Shown here: piece by piece, positions 7,900 to 16,434 of the stretch
Layout: the number at the start of each line of letters is the position of its first letter
How positions within the stretch are numbered: position 1 is the stretch's first letter
Assembly (NCBI GenBank): GCA_046538945.1
Contig: JBKHHW010000009.1
Coordinates: 1-42,088, forward strand
From: JAEZKC01 sp046538945
GTDB taxonomy: Bacteria > Fibrobacterota > Chitinivibrionia > Chitinivibrionales > Chitinispirillaceae
Reading direction: 5' to 3'
Length of the DNA: 42,088 nt
Notes under the pieces: generated by a model
What the model was told of the DNA's origin: nothing
The model's input: only the letters and a program-made list of their open reading frames with translations
Databases searched by the model: none
Position numbers and translations under genes: made by a program

Positions 7900-7922
7900 G
7901 GGGAGCCCTTTCCAGGGCCCCC
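7900..7922 (-). other. GC-rich hairpin just after ftsZ
   Basis: GGGG-A-GCCCT / AGGGC-CCCC forms a nine-pair stem with one bulged A and a four-base loop, 14 bases past the ftsZ stop. No T run follows on the minus strand, so I read it as a processing or partial-attenuation hairpin, not a full terminator. Confidence 0.5.
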
Positions 7923-7936
7923 GATCATTGATGGCG

Positions 7937-9280
7937 TTACTGCATCTGTTTTCTCAGGAAAGTAGGCACATCCATGTCATCCTCGTAATGAGTTATGACT
8001 GTTCCTCTGTTCACATAAAACCTCTCATTGCCCTGTGCAGGATCTTTTTGGGGAGGCATCACAGGATACTCCGGTGTTTTCTGGACAGATGCAGGATTTA
8101 CAGGAGGAAGTTCGGGTGCCTGCTCGGAGTTGCTTTGGGGAGCAGCCTCGTTTTGTGGAGGCAGTTGAGACACCGGTTCCTTCGGAGCCGCATTCTCACG
8201 CGGTGGAAGAGGCAGCACGACCTGCTCGACTTTCTTTTCCGACTCGCTTTTCTGACCGGGAAGTTTGACAGTGAGCTTGGAAGATGTCTTTTCCTCTTTT
8301 TTTCTATCGAGGATTTCATCATTGAACCCGGTAGCGATTACAGTCACCCGGATTTTACCGTTCATGGAGGCATCGGTAACCGCCCCAAAGATGATATTTG
8401 TTTCAGAATCCTCTCCGACTGCATCATAGACTGTCTGAGTGGCGTCGCTCACGTCATAAAGGGTCATATCTTCACCACCGGTGATATTGATAAGAATACC
8501 GCGGGCTCCGTTTATGGAGATATCATCAAGCAGAGGACTGTGAATAGCGCTTTCGGCGGCAAGGATAGCTCTGTTCTCGCCCTCGGCAAATCCGGTACCC
8601 ATGAGAGCATCGCCCATCCCTTTCATCACCGTTTTCACATCAGCGAAGTCGAGGTTGACAAGGCCGTGGACTGAAATCAGATCGGAGATACCCTTTGTTG
8701 CCTGATAGAGAACATCATCGGCAGTTTTAAAAGCATCGATCAGAGAAGTGGTCCTGTCCACGATTGTCAAAAGTTTCTGATTGGGAATGACAATGATAGT
8801 GTCCACACTCTGTCTGAGGTCATCGATTCCCTTGCGGGCATTTCTGTCTCTTATTCTGCCTTCGAAAAGAAAGGGTCTGGTGACGATCGCGACGGTCAGG
8901 ATTCCCATTTCCTGGGCGATTTCCGCTACAACCGGAGCTCCGCCAGTACCGGTACCGCCTCCCATACCAGCGGTAATGAACACCATGTCCGCCCCTTCGA
9001 GGACATCGGCTATTTTTTCCCGGTCCTCCTCCATGGCAAGCCTGCCGATTTCAGGATTTGCGCCCGCGCCGAGTCCCTTTGTCAGCTTTTCACCGATCTG
9101 GAGACGCTTTGAAGCCTGATTATTGTCAAGCGCCATGGCATCTGTATTTACAGAAATGAATTCCACTCCGGTAAGACCCGCCGAAACCATTCTGTTGACA
9201 GCATTACCACCAGCTCCCCCGACACCGATCACCTTCATCTTTGCAACGGCTTCGAAACTTTCCTCAATTGTGAACACCAT
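7937..9280 (-). CDS. ftsZ: Cell division GTPase FtsZ
   Basis: FtsZ is the tubulin-like GTPase that builds the division ring. The 447-residue protein has the tubulin signature GGGTGTG (107-113) and the T7 synergy loop NLDFADVKTVM (209-219). A globular core reaches to about 325, followed by a proline/glutamine-rich linker (about 335-425). The conserved C-terminal peptide DVPTFLRKQ binds FtsA and other partners. GAGGGAGGG before the ATG is a strong ribosome site. It lies 89 bases after ftsA, leaving room for extra regulation, and is the last large gene of the dcw cluster. Confidence 0.98.
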   Translation of the reverse strand: MVFTIEESFEAVAKMKVIGVGGAGGNAVNRMVSAGLTGVEFISVNTDAMALDNNQASKRLQIGEKLTKGLGAGANPEIGRLAMEEDREKIADVLEGADMVFITAGMGGGTGTGGAPVVAEIAQEMGILTVAIVTRPFLFEGRIRDRNARKGIDDLRQSVDTIIVIPNQKLLTIVDRTTSLIDAFKTADDVLYQATKGISDLISVHGLVNLDFADVKTVMKGMGDALMGTGFAEGENRAILAAESAIHSPLLDDISINGARGILINITGGEDMTLYDVSDATQTVYDAVGEDSETNIIFGAVTDASMNGKIRVTVIATGFNDEILDRKKEEKTSSKLTVKLPGQKSESEKKVEQVVLPLPPRENAAPKEPVSQLPPQNEAAPQSNSEQAPELPPVNPASVQKTPEYPVMPPQKDPAQGNERFYVNRGTVITHYEDDMDVPTFLRKQMQ

Positions 9281-9369
9281 ATATTCCCTCCCTCAAGGTT
9301 TTGGTGATTTGTATATTTTGATGCACATTAGTTTTTGCGGTAGTTTGACCTCTGTATCAGATTGCCTGA

Positions 9370-10605
9370 TCAGAAGAACTCCTTGACCCATGATTTCATT
9401 CTATCAATAGCCCTGTGAAGGCCGTCATCTCCCCCACTGCTTTTCTTCCCCACAATGTGGGATTCGCCTTCGGTAGCGTACATGCACAGCCCGACACCGG
9501 TAGCATGCACAGGTGATTTCGCCGCCTCGGTGAGCCCCCCGAATCTGCTTGGAACACCAAGTTTGACAGGCATTTCGAAGATCTTCTCCGCCAGATCACG
9601 AACTCCTTCCATCAGTGACCCTCCGCCTGTGAGAACGACCCCCGCTCCCAGCATGTCTGCATATTCGGTTCTCTTTATTTCTCTTAAGGCAAGAGACAGT
9701 ATTTCCTCCATCCGCGGTTCTATTATGGAGGCAAGCACGGACCTGGACACTTCGCGGTTCTCATGCCCTCCCACTCCCGGCACGCTAAGATGCTCATCAC
9801 CCCTAAGCAGAGGTGAATAGGAACAGCCGTGCTTCTTTTTAATGTCTTCGGCCTTCTCGATAGGAGTCCTAAGCCCGATGGCGATATCACTAGTTACATT
9901 CTTTCCGCCCAGTCCGACAACTGCGGAATGCCTGATGCTTTCATCAAAGTATATGGCGATATCCGTTGTACCGCCCCCCATGTCAATCAATGCCACACCC
10001 AATTCCTTCTCATCCTTTTCCAGAACCGCGTAACTTGAAGCAAGGGGCTCCAGAACAAGATCGATAACCTTAAGCCCGGCCTTTTCAACGCTTCTGAGAA
10101 TGTTCTGAGCGCTTGTGATTGCACCTGTAATAATATGAACCTGGGTTTCAAGTCTCACGCCGCACATTCCCCTTGGATCCTTGATACCCTTCTGATCATC
10201 AACAGTATACTCCTGAGGAATGACGTGGAGTATTTCTCTGTCCTTGGGAATGGAAACCGCTTTGGCGGCATCTATGGCTCTGTCGACATCGAGCTGGGTG
10301 ATTTCATTGTCCTCCCGACCGATCGCCACTACACCTCTGCTGTTGATTGCCCTGACATGATCTCCAGCGATACCGACCCACACGGCACTGACATCCACAC
10401 CAGCCATAAGTTCAGCTTCTTCAACTGCTTTTTTGATGGAGCTTACGGTTTTATCTATATTGACCACGACACCTTTCCTCAAACCATCGGAAGGACTGAC
10501 TCCTACACCTACGATCTTGAGCTCGTTATTCTCACCCAGCTCAGAAATGATGCAGGCGATTTTCGTCGTCCCGATGTCCAGTCCCACGAACACGTTCTCT
10601 TCCAT
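9370..10605 (-). CDS. ftsA: Cell division protein FtsA
   Basis: FtsA is the actin-like ATPase that tethers FtsZ to the membrane and recruits later division proteins. The 411-residue protein has the actin-family phosphate-1 motif GLDIGTTK, the inserted 1C domain typical of FtsA, and phosphate-2 IDMGGGTTDIAIY. The adenosine motif is GVVLTGGGSLMEG. A C-terminal amphipathic helix (RAIDRMKSWVKEFF) would insert into the inner membrane. I start at the ATG at 10605 because GGGGTGG lies just upstream; a GTG six bases earlier is possible. It is followed by ftsZ, its direct partner. Confidence 0.97.
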   Translation of the reverse strand: MEENVFVGLDIGTTKIACIISELGENNELKIVGVGVSPSDGLRKGVVVNIDKTVSSIKKAVEEAELMAGVDVSAVWVGIAGDHVRAINSRGVVAIGREDNEITQLDVDRAIDAAKAVSIPKDREILHVIPQEYTVDDQKGIKDPRGMCGVRLETQVHIITGAITSAQNILRSVEKAGLKVIDLVLEPLASSYAVLEKDEKELGVALIDMGGGTTDIAIYFDESIRHSAVVGLGGKNVTSDIAIGLRTPIEKAEDIKKKHGCSYSPLLRGDEHLSVPGVGGHENREVSRSVLASIIEPRMEEILSLALREIKRTEYADMLGAGVVLTGGGSLMEGVRDLAEKIFEMPVKLGVPSRFGGLTEAAKSPVHATGVGLCMYATEGESHIVGKKSSGGDDGLHRAIDRMKSWVKEFF

Positions 10606-10640
10606 AACCACCCCTTTTTATTTTGAATACGTTTACTTTC

Positions 10641-11444
10641 CTAATTACCATTCTGAGCCACTGTAACAAAGGCCAAATTGCGATACCTGAGATCAACCAA
10701 TGCAGGTTCCCGGCATTCCTTCTGCAATTCTTCCCTTATGTTCTTCATATGAACCAGACGAGTCTGAATTTCTCCGGAGCGCATTCTGTATACGGCCGGT
10801 CCGGTTTTGAAGGTCACGTTCACAACCCCACTGTCACTCAGGTCTACCTGTGAAATCTGTCTGTGGAATGACCCACCCAGCTGCATAGAAACTCTTCTGA
10901 TCTCGGCAAAAATTTCGAAAGCCAGGCTGTTCTGCTCCATTCCAATAAGAAGAGGAAGATCATAGGAGGTACCGGGTTCGGGCGGAAAAACAGCCCCTTT
11001 ACTATCCACAAGCGAGAGTACGCCTTTTTGTATGATTGCAACAGGGATTCGCTCGGTTACAGTGACAACGGTCTGTTTTCCAAATGATTTTCTGACATTT
11101 ACCTTCTCGATAGAAGGTAAGCTTTGGGCTGCATTCACGATATTGGAACGCTTAAAAGTAAGAGAATCCTTTCCAATCAGCGAATCCAGAACTGTACTCA
11201 GCAAAGTTGCGGTGTGTCTGCTGCATCCTTCGATTTTGTAATCTGCCGGAAGAATTCTGTAGACCTCGATTTTCCCGGAAACACTTTCCATAATGTCGGG
11301 CATATACATGTATCCGGCAAATCCCAACAGAAGAACTACAACTGCAACACCGTACCACGGCAGCATTCTTTTCAGCCGCCTGGACTTCCTGATCCGCTGC
11401 TCGTTGATTGTCTTAAGACGGTTGGCACCGACACGCTTATTCAT
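10641..11444 (-). CDS. ftsQ: Cell division protein FtsQ/DivIB
   Basis: A 267-residue bitopic membrane protein in the ftsQ position between murC and ftsA. A basic cytoplasmic N-terminus is followed by one membrane helix (about 31-47), a POTRA domain (about 55-130, with the SLPSIEKVNVRKSFGKQTVVTV strand region) and a beta domain (about 130-250). FtsQ links early cytoplasmic division proteins to the periplasmic machinery through FtsL and FtsB. Sequence identity in this family is low, so the call rests on architecture and place. Its start overlaps the murC stop by eight bases. Confidence 0.9.
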   Translation of the reverse strand: MNKRVGANRLKTINEQRIRKSRRLKRMLPWYGVAVVVLLLGFAGYMYMPDIMESVSGKIEVYRILPADYKIEGCSRHTATLLSTVLDSLIGKDSLTFKRSNIVNAAQSLPSIEKVNVRKSFGKQTVVTVTERIPVAIIQKGVLSLVDSKGAVFPPEPGTSYDLPLLIGMEQNSLAFEIFAEIRRVSMQLGGSFHRQISQVDLSDSGVVNVTFKTGPAVYRMRSGEIQTRLVHMKNIREELQKECREPALVDLRYRNLAFVTVAQNGN

Positions 11445-12810
11445 CTGTCAGAACCTCCAGAAAATCCCGTGCTGTTTCATGTATGTCTCCAGCACCCATG
11501 AAAACGGCAACATCCCCGTTTCCGACAACCGACTTAAGTCTTATAGGAACATCTTCTTTACTTTCTATATACTGCACATCCGCATGTCCGTTCCGGCTTA
11601 TGCATTCGACAATCATCTCGGATGTGACTCCGGGGATAGGACATTCCCGTGCTTTATAGATTCCAGTCACTATCACATGATCCGCCAATGAGAGAGCTGA
11701 AGCGAATTCATCCAGAAAGTCGCGGGTTCTTGAATACAGATGGGGCTGGAACACAGCGGCAACCCGTCGGTAGCCGCAATTGCGGGCCGCATCAATAGTA
11801 GCACTGATTTCCCCAGGATGATGAGCATAGTCATCAACAACTGTGACACCCCTGTGTTCACCCACTATCTCAAAACGCCTTCCTACGCCTTCAAACCGGG
11901 AAACACTTGCCGCAACGGTATTAAAATCACATCCGATTTCAAGGGCCACAGCCATTGCTGCAAGCGCGTTCTTCACATTATGCATACCGGGAATACCCAG
12001 ACAGACGTTACCAAGAAGTTCACCTCTGCAGCTTACATCGAAAACAGCCTTGCCCTTTGAAAATTGAATGCGGGTTGCCCTATAATCCGCTGCTTCAGAT
12101 ACTCCGTATGAAATGACTGTCCTGCGAATTCTGTGCATGACACTCTGCACTCCGGGATCATCTATACAGGCGATAACCGCACCGTCGAAAGGGACCCGTT
12201 CGGTAAACTGTACGAAGGTGTTTTTTATATCATCGAGATCGCTGTAGCAATCCAGGTGATCCGCTTCGACATTCGTGATTACAGCTATGGACGGATACAT
12301 CGCAAGAAAAGACCTGTCATATTCATCAGCCTCTGCAACCATGACTCTTCCGGTTCCCACTACAGCATGAGAACCGGCACTTTTAAGCATTCCTCCGACC
12401 AACACTGTAGGAGAAGCATTCACATCCATCAACACAGTACCCACAAGTGACGTTGTGGTGGTCTTTCCATGAGTGCCGGAGATGCATACAGTAAAGTTTG
12501 AGCGCATAATGTCACCAAGCACTTCAGCCCTTCTGATGCAGGGAATGTTGTGTTGCATGGCGAATTTCCGTTCGGGATTATCCTCTCTGACAGCACTCGA
12601 GAAAACCAGAATGTCAGCTTTTTTGACATGGTCCGGATCGTGATGGTACTGGATTCTGATTCCCAGCGATTCCAGCCGCTCGGTCGATAAGGATCGGGCA
12701 TGATCACTACCGGTGACAATATGTCCCCGGGAATAGAGCACCTCGGCCAAAGGACTCATTCCAGCTCCCCCGATACCAACCATATGGATTCTTTTTGTAA
12801 ATTGTCTCAT
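11437..12810 (-). CDS. murC: UDP-N-acetylmuramate--L-alanine ligase MurC
   Basis: MurC adds L-alanine to UDP-MurNAc, the first step of stem-peptide assembly. The 457-residue protein has the N-terminal UDP-binding HMVGIGGAGMSPLAEVL, the ATP loop SGTHGKTTTTS, the Mur-ligase EADEYDRSF and NVEADHLD signatures, and VDDYAHHPGEI in the C-terminal domain. Its ATG overlaps the murG stop (ATGA). A separate murB or ddl, often beside murC, is not present in this window. Confidence 0.97.
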   Translation of the reverse strand: MRQFTKRIHMVGIGGAGMSPLAEVLYSRGHIVTGSDHARSLSTERLESLGIRIQYHHDPDHVKKADILVFSSAVREDNPERKFAMQHNIPCIRRAEVLGDIMRSNFTVCISGTHGKTTTTSLVGTVLMDVNASPTVLVGGMLKSAGSHAVVGTGRVMVAEADEYDRSFLAMYPSIAVITNVEADHLDCYSDLDDIKNTFVQFTERVPFDGAVIACIDDPGVQSVMHRIRRTVISYGVSEAADYRATRIQFSKGKAVFDVSCRGELLGNVCLGIPGMHNVKNALAAMAVALEIGCDFNTVAASVSRFEGVGRRFEIVGEHRGVTVVDDYAHHPGEISATIDAARNCGYRRVAAVFQPHLYSRTRDFLDEFASALSLADHVIVTGIYKARECPIPGVTSEMIVECISRNGHADVQYIESKEDVPIRLKSVVGNGDVAVFMGAGDIHETARDFLEVLTDE

Positions 12811-13892
12811 GCCGAAATCCCCAATTCCTCAGCTATCAACCCGGTTATTCTCGAAGAAGCATTGAATGGAGAATGGTCAAGGGCTTTTCTGCTCATTTTC
12901 TCGAACAGTTCCTGATTTTCCAGTATTGTCCGTATTGCACTGTCGATTTCCTGTTCACATCCTTCTGACTGGGCAAAACGAAATGCCCATCCCTGATTCT
13001 TTACAAGCCCGGCATTGACCCACTGCGGGCTTTCTGTAGAGACTGGGATGAGAACACAGGGAAGACCGAAAAATGCCGCTTCAGACAAAAGTGACGGAAA
13101 GCCTCTTCCGATAACGAGTCTGGATACAGCATAAAACGGATACGCATCTTTCAAAGCAGGAAAGAGAAACACTCCCTCGGAGGTTTTCAGAGCAGATCTT
13201 ATCTGCCCATAATGTCTTTTTCCAGTCTGCCACACAACCTGAATACCATCACTGAGCCAATTTTTAACCAGATCAGCCAGGAACAGAAATGATTCCTTCT
13301 CGTCATCTCCGGCAATGAACACTGTCTTTTTGTTCCGATCAAGTCTCTTTGGATAAAAAGACTGGTCATATTCCTTCACAAAAGGCCATACAGGGACACC
13401 GGTCACCTCTCTGCTGGAATCAGAGGACTGCAGATCCACGGGAGGCAGACCGAAAAACACTTTTTTGGCTCCGCCAGCAAAGAAACGATTCACCGATCCG
13501 GGGACAGCATTCTGCTCCAGCAGGAAATAGGGGACAGATCTGAATCGTGCAGCGGCAAGTACAGGCAGCGACTCAAACCCACCAAAAGCCAATACCGCAG
13601 AGGGTTTTTCTTTACCAAAAAGAGAAGTGAACCGGAAGAACTCCCTGAAGCAATCTATAACAGATCCGATTCTCTTCTCTTCATTCATAGCGGAATGAAG
13701 AAATGGTATTCTGTATTTTCTGCAGATACTTCTGTCCTTCCCCTTACCGTTCCCGACCCACATCAGGTTGATATTGCGGGAATGCTTCCGCAACTCAAGG
13801 GCAACCGACAAAGCGGGAATATACTTCCCTTTCGGACCTCCGGCAGCCAGAAGCACTCGATGACAGTTCTTTTTATTCAGCTTCTGGTTCAT
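12807..13892 (-). CDS. murG: Divergent MurG-like glycosyltransferase
   Basis: This 361-residue GT28-type protein occupies the murG place between ftsW and murC. MurG transfers GlcNAc from UDP-GlcNAc to lipid I at the inner face of the membrane. Supporting features are an N-terminal glycine loop and AFGGFESLPVLAAARFRSVPYFLLEQNAVPG, the acceptor-domain signature. Also present is the RGFPSLLSEAAFFGLPCVLIPV...PQWVNAG region with the conserved Glu and Gln-x-x-Asn. Odd points: the usual GGTGGHxxP reads GGPKGKYIP (18-26), replacing the conserved His, and the second GGSxG loop reads AGDDEKE. It may be a fast-evolving true MurG or one needing a partner. Translation is coupled on both sides. Confidence 0.8.
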   Translation of the reverse strand: MNQKLNKKNCHRVLLAAGGPKGKYIPALSVALELRKHSRNINLMWVGNGKGKDRSICRKYRIPFLHSAMNEEKRIGSVIDCFREFFRFTSLFGKEKPSAVLAFGGFESLPVLAAARFRSVPYFLLEQNAVPGSVNRFFAGGAKKVFFGLPPVDLQSSDSSREVTGVPVWPFVKEYDQSFYPKRLDRNKKTVFIAGDDEKESFLFLADLVKNWLSDGIQVVWQTGKRHYGQIRSALKTSEGVFLFPALKDAYPFYAVSRLVIGRGFPSLLSEAAFFGLPCVLIPVSTESPQWVNAGLVKNQGWAFRFAQSEGCEQEIDSAIRTILENQELFEKMSRKALDHSPFNASSRITGLIAEELGISA

Positions 13893-15043
13893 AACTTCAC
13901 ATTCCTTACAGCTCTGACACTCTTATCCGGTTGAGAAACCGACCCGTGCTGCCGTGACTGGCTGGAAATGTTCAGCAACACACCCATACTGCACATCGTG
14001 AAGATAAGACTCATTCCGCCGTAACTTAAAAACGGCATGGGAACCCCTGTGGGAGGAACAAGACCAGTCGCAACAGACGAATGAACAATAGCATACAAAG
14101 CAACAATGAAAGTGAACCCAAAAGCCATCAGCTGACCTGTCCTATCGGGGGCATTCAAAGCTATCTTCATCCCTCTGTACACAAGAAACGCAAACAGTCC
14201 GAACACCAGCATGACACCGATGAAACCGAACTCCTCGCCCAGTACCGACAGTATGAAATCAGTATGAGGCTCAGGAAGGTAAAAATATTTTTGTTCCCCT
14301 TTACCCAGCCCGATTCCGAACAAACCACCATTTCCCAACCCCACAAGAGATTGAAATACCTGATACCCCAGGTTGTCACGCCTTTCAGACAGGTTGAAAT
14401 ATCCCAAAACACGCATCATTCTGTAGGGTGCACTGATAATCAAAGCCACGACGAGGGGCACAATTGCCGCACACACACCAGCTAAATGCTTGACCTTCGC
14501 ACCAGACACGAACAGGATGGCAAATCCGGTTAAGGCAATGATTGAGCCTGTTGAAAAATCAGGTTCCATGACAATCAGCCCGCAAATCAGCCCTATACGG
14601 ATGAGATGATGCATAAACATAGGCCACTCCATGGAATCTCCCTGTGTCTCCCCGCACTTCTTCGCGAGAGTCAGAACCAATGCCATACGTCCCAGATCAG
14701 AAACCTGGAACCTTACGGAGCCCAGAGAAATCCACCGTTTTGCCCCCTTCAGAGCATGACTGTCCGGAAGAAGCAGCACATACACAAGAAGTACAACAGC
14801 CGCAATGAAAAGCACTCCACTGTATTTGCTCCACAAGTGATAGTCCACATTGATGAACACCATTAACAGAATTACAGCCAGAAGTGCCCGTACAGTCTGC
14901 CGTGCCAGGAAAAAATCAGCTCCGCCGAAATCCTTCTGAGCAACCGCAAAGGAGGAGCTGTACACCAATACAATTCCGAAACCCAGCAGTACCAGTGTGG
15001 TAACAAACAGCCCCATATCCATCCGTCCGTATTTCGTGATCAC
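13889..15043 (-). CDS. ftsW: SEDS peptidoglycan polymerase FtsW
   Basis: FtsW is the SEDS-family glycosyltransferase that polymerises septal peptidoglycan with its partner class B PBP (FtsI). The 384-residue protein has about ten membrane helices. SEDS signatures are GAKRWISLGSVRFQVSDLGRMALV in the large periplasmic loop region, FLPEPHTDFILSVLGEEFGFIG style residues (YLPEPHTDFI) and the C-terminal GVPMPFLSYGGMS. GTG is the start, overlapping the murD stop (GTGA), with AGGGAACAG upstream. Its place among murD and murG supports FtsW over RodA. Confidence 0.96.
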   Translation of the reverse strand: MITKYGRMDMGLFVTTLVLLGFGIVLVYSSSFAVAQKDFGGADFFLARQTVRALLAVILLMVFINVDYHLWSKYSGVLFIAAVVLLVYVLLLPDSHALKGAKRWISLGSVRFQVSDLGRMALVLTLAKKCGETQGDSMEWPMFMHHLIRIGLICGLIVMEPDFSTGSIIALTGFAILFVSGAKVKHLAGVCAAIVPLVVALIISAPYRMMRVLGYFNLSERRDNLGYQVFQSLVGLGNGGLFGIGLGKGEQKYFYLPEPHTDFILSVLGEEFGFIGVMLVFGLFAFLVYRGMKIALNAPDRTGQLMAFGFTFIVALYAIVHSSVATGLVPPTGVPMPFLSYGGMSLIFTMCSMGVLLNISSQSRQHGSVSQPDKSVRAVRNVKL

Positions 15044-16434
15044 TTCTGTTCCCTTTCAGAAACCAGATCCTGTACAGCCTTTCTAAACACTTCTCCCCGA
15101 TGCTCGAAGTTTTTGAACATATCAAAACTTGAGCATCCTGGAGAAAACACTACCTTTTCACCTGAACGTGCATTTTCAAATGAAAGAAGAAGCGCCTCAT
15201 TCAGAGTTCTGGCCTTCCGAACCTCAACGACGTCCTTCCATTGTGAAAACATCCTATCAGCTGCTTCACCTATTAGAACGATGCTCTTGACATTTCCGCG
15301 TATGGCATCCAAAACGACACTGAAATCGCAACCCTTATCCTTACCACCCGCGATGAGATGGACGGCTGAATCAAAAGCGCTCACAGCACATTCGATTGAT
15401 TCAGCCGTGGTTGATTTGCTGTCGTTATAAAACACTATGCCACCAGTCTGCCCCACATATTCAAGTCTGTGGGGCAGGCCACTGAAAGAGCATAATCCTG
15501 CAGCGATGCGATCCGGATCCACCCCGGCTGCCACAGCCACTGCCGCAGCCGCACAGGCATTCTCATAATTGTGCTTTCCGCCCAGTTTCATTTTTGAAAC
15601 ATTATCAAGGAGAACACCAGAACTGCCACCAAATCTGTAACTGATGCCTCCATCGATGTAAAACACTCCGTCACCGCCCCTATCCTGACTACCGAAGTAC
15701 AAGACACTTGTTCTGGATGAAAACTCCTCAGCCCAGACCCGAAGACGCCTGTCATGCATGTTCAGAACAAGATAATCATCCTGGTTCAGGTTGCGGGCAA
15801 TGCGCTTTTTGGCATTGTAATACTCTTCTTCATCCGTGTATCTGTCAAGATGATTTTTCATCAGGTTGAGTACAGCGGCAACTCGCGGCCTGAACGCATC
15901 CACGGTTTCCAGCTGAAAACTGGAGACTTCAGCAACAACGAACGCATTCTCCGAGAGGCCTGGCGTTACGCTGACAACAGGCAAACCTATGTTACCTGCT
16001 ACAACTGATTCATGACCTGCAGAATCCAGAACGGAACCCAGAAGTGAAACGGTGGTGCTTTTCCCGGATGAACCGGTTACAGCAAGAAAGGGTGCTTTAG
16101 AAACTTTGTAGCCCAGTTCCATTTCAGACCACACCGGAATACCCATACGGGTGGCTTTTGCGAGTACGGCGAGATCGGAACGAACCCCGGGAGAAAGAAT
16201 GATGAGATCACTCTCGAGGATTTTCTCGCTGTGTCCGTCGGCTTCACATTCAACACGTGAAAGACCCTCACTCTGAAGAATATCCTCAAGCCGGGTATGT
16301 CCACAGCCCTCGCTGATGAAAACCTTACTGCCTCGAGAGTGAAGATACTTAGCAGCCGCTATACCGCTTTTTGCAGCACCGATCACTGATACCCGTTCTG
16401 GAGCGACATTTTGTATGTCAAGTTTTCTACTCAT
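15040..16434 (-). CDS. murD: UDP-N-acetylmuramoyl-L-alanine--D-glutamate ligase MurD
   Basis: MurD adds D-glutamate, made by MurI in this window, to UDP-MurNAc-L-Ala. The 464-residue protein has the UDP-binding N-terminal domain (VSVIGAAKSGIAAAKYL), the ATP loop TGSSGKSTT, NLMKNHLDRY and the C-terminal HRLEYVGQTGGIVFYNDSKST signature. Also visible are LIAGGKDKGCDF and the FSPGCSSFDMFKNFEHRGEVF end, both characteristic of MurD. The start overlaps the murF stop. In most bacteria mraY stands between murF and murD; here they overlap directly. Confidence 0.97.
   Translation of the reverse strand: MSRKLDIQNVAPERVSVIGAAKSGIAAAKYLHSRGSKVFISEGCGHTRLEDILQSEGLSRVECEADGHSEKILESDLIILSPGVRSDLAVLAKATRMGIPVWSEMELGYKVSKAPFLAVTGSSGKSTTVSLLGSVLDSAGHESVVAGNIGLPVVSVTPGLSENAFVVAEVSSFQLETVDAFRPRVAAVLNLMKNHLDRYTDEEEYYNAKKRIARNLNQDDYLVLNMHDRRLRVWAEEFSSRTSVLYFGSQDRGGDGVFYIDGGISYRFGGSSGVLLDNVSKMKLGGKHNYENACAAAAVAVAAGVDPDRIAAGLCSFSGLPHRLEYVGQTGGIVFYNDSKSTTAESIECAVSAFDSAVHLIAGGKDKGCDFSVVLDAIRGNVKSIVLIGEAADRMFSQWKDVVEVRKARTLNEALLLSFENARSGEKVVFSPGCSSFDMFKNFEHRGEVFRKAVQDLVSEREQK

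Noticed and set aside
7862..8674. Long plus-strand open frame (270 codons) opposite ftsZ
   Set aside because: Histidine/arginine/serine-rich translation without family resemblance; it is the antisense shadow of a fully canonical ftsZ.
10135..10626. Plus-strand frame of 163 codons opposite ftsA
   Set aside because: Antisense shadow of ftsA; no ribosome site and no recognisable motif.
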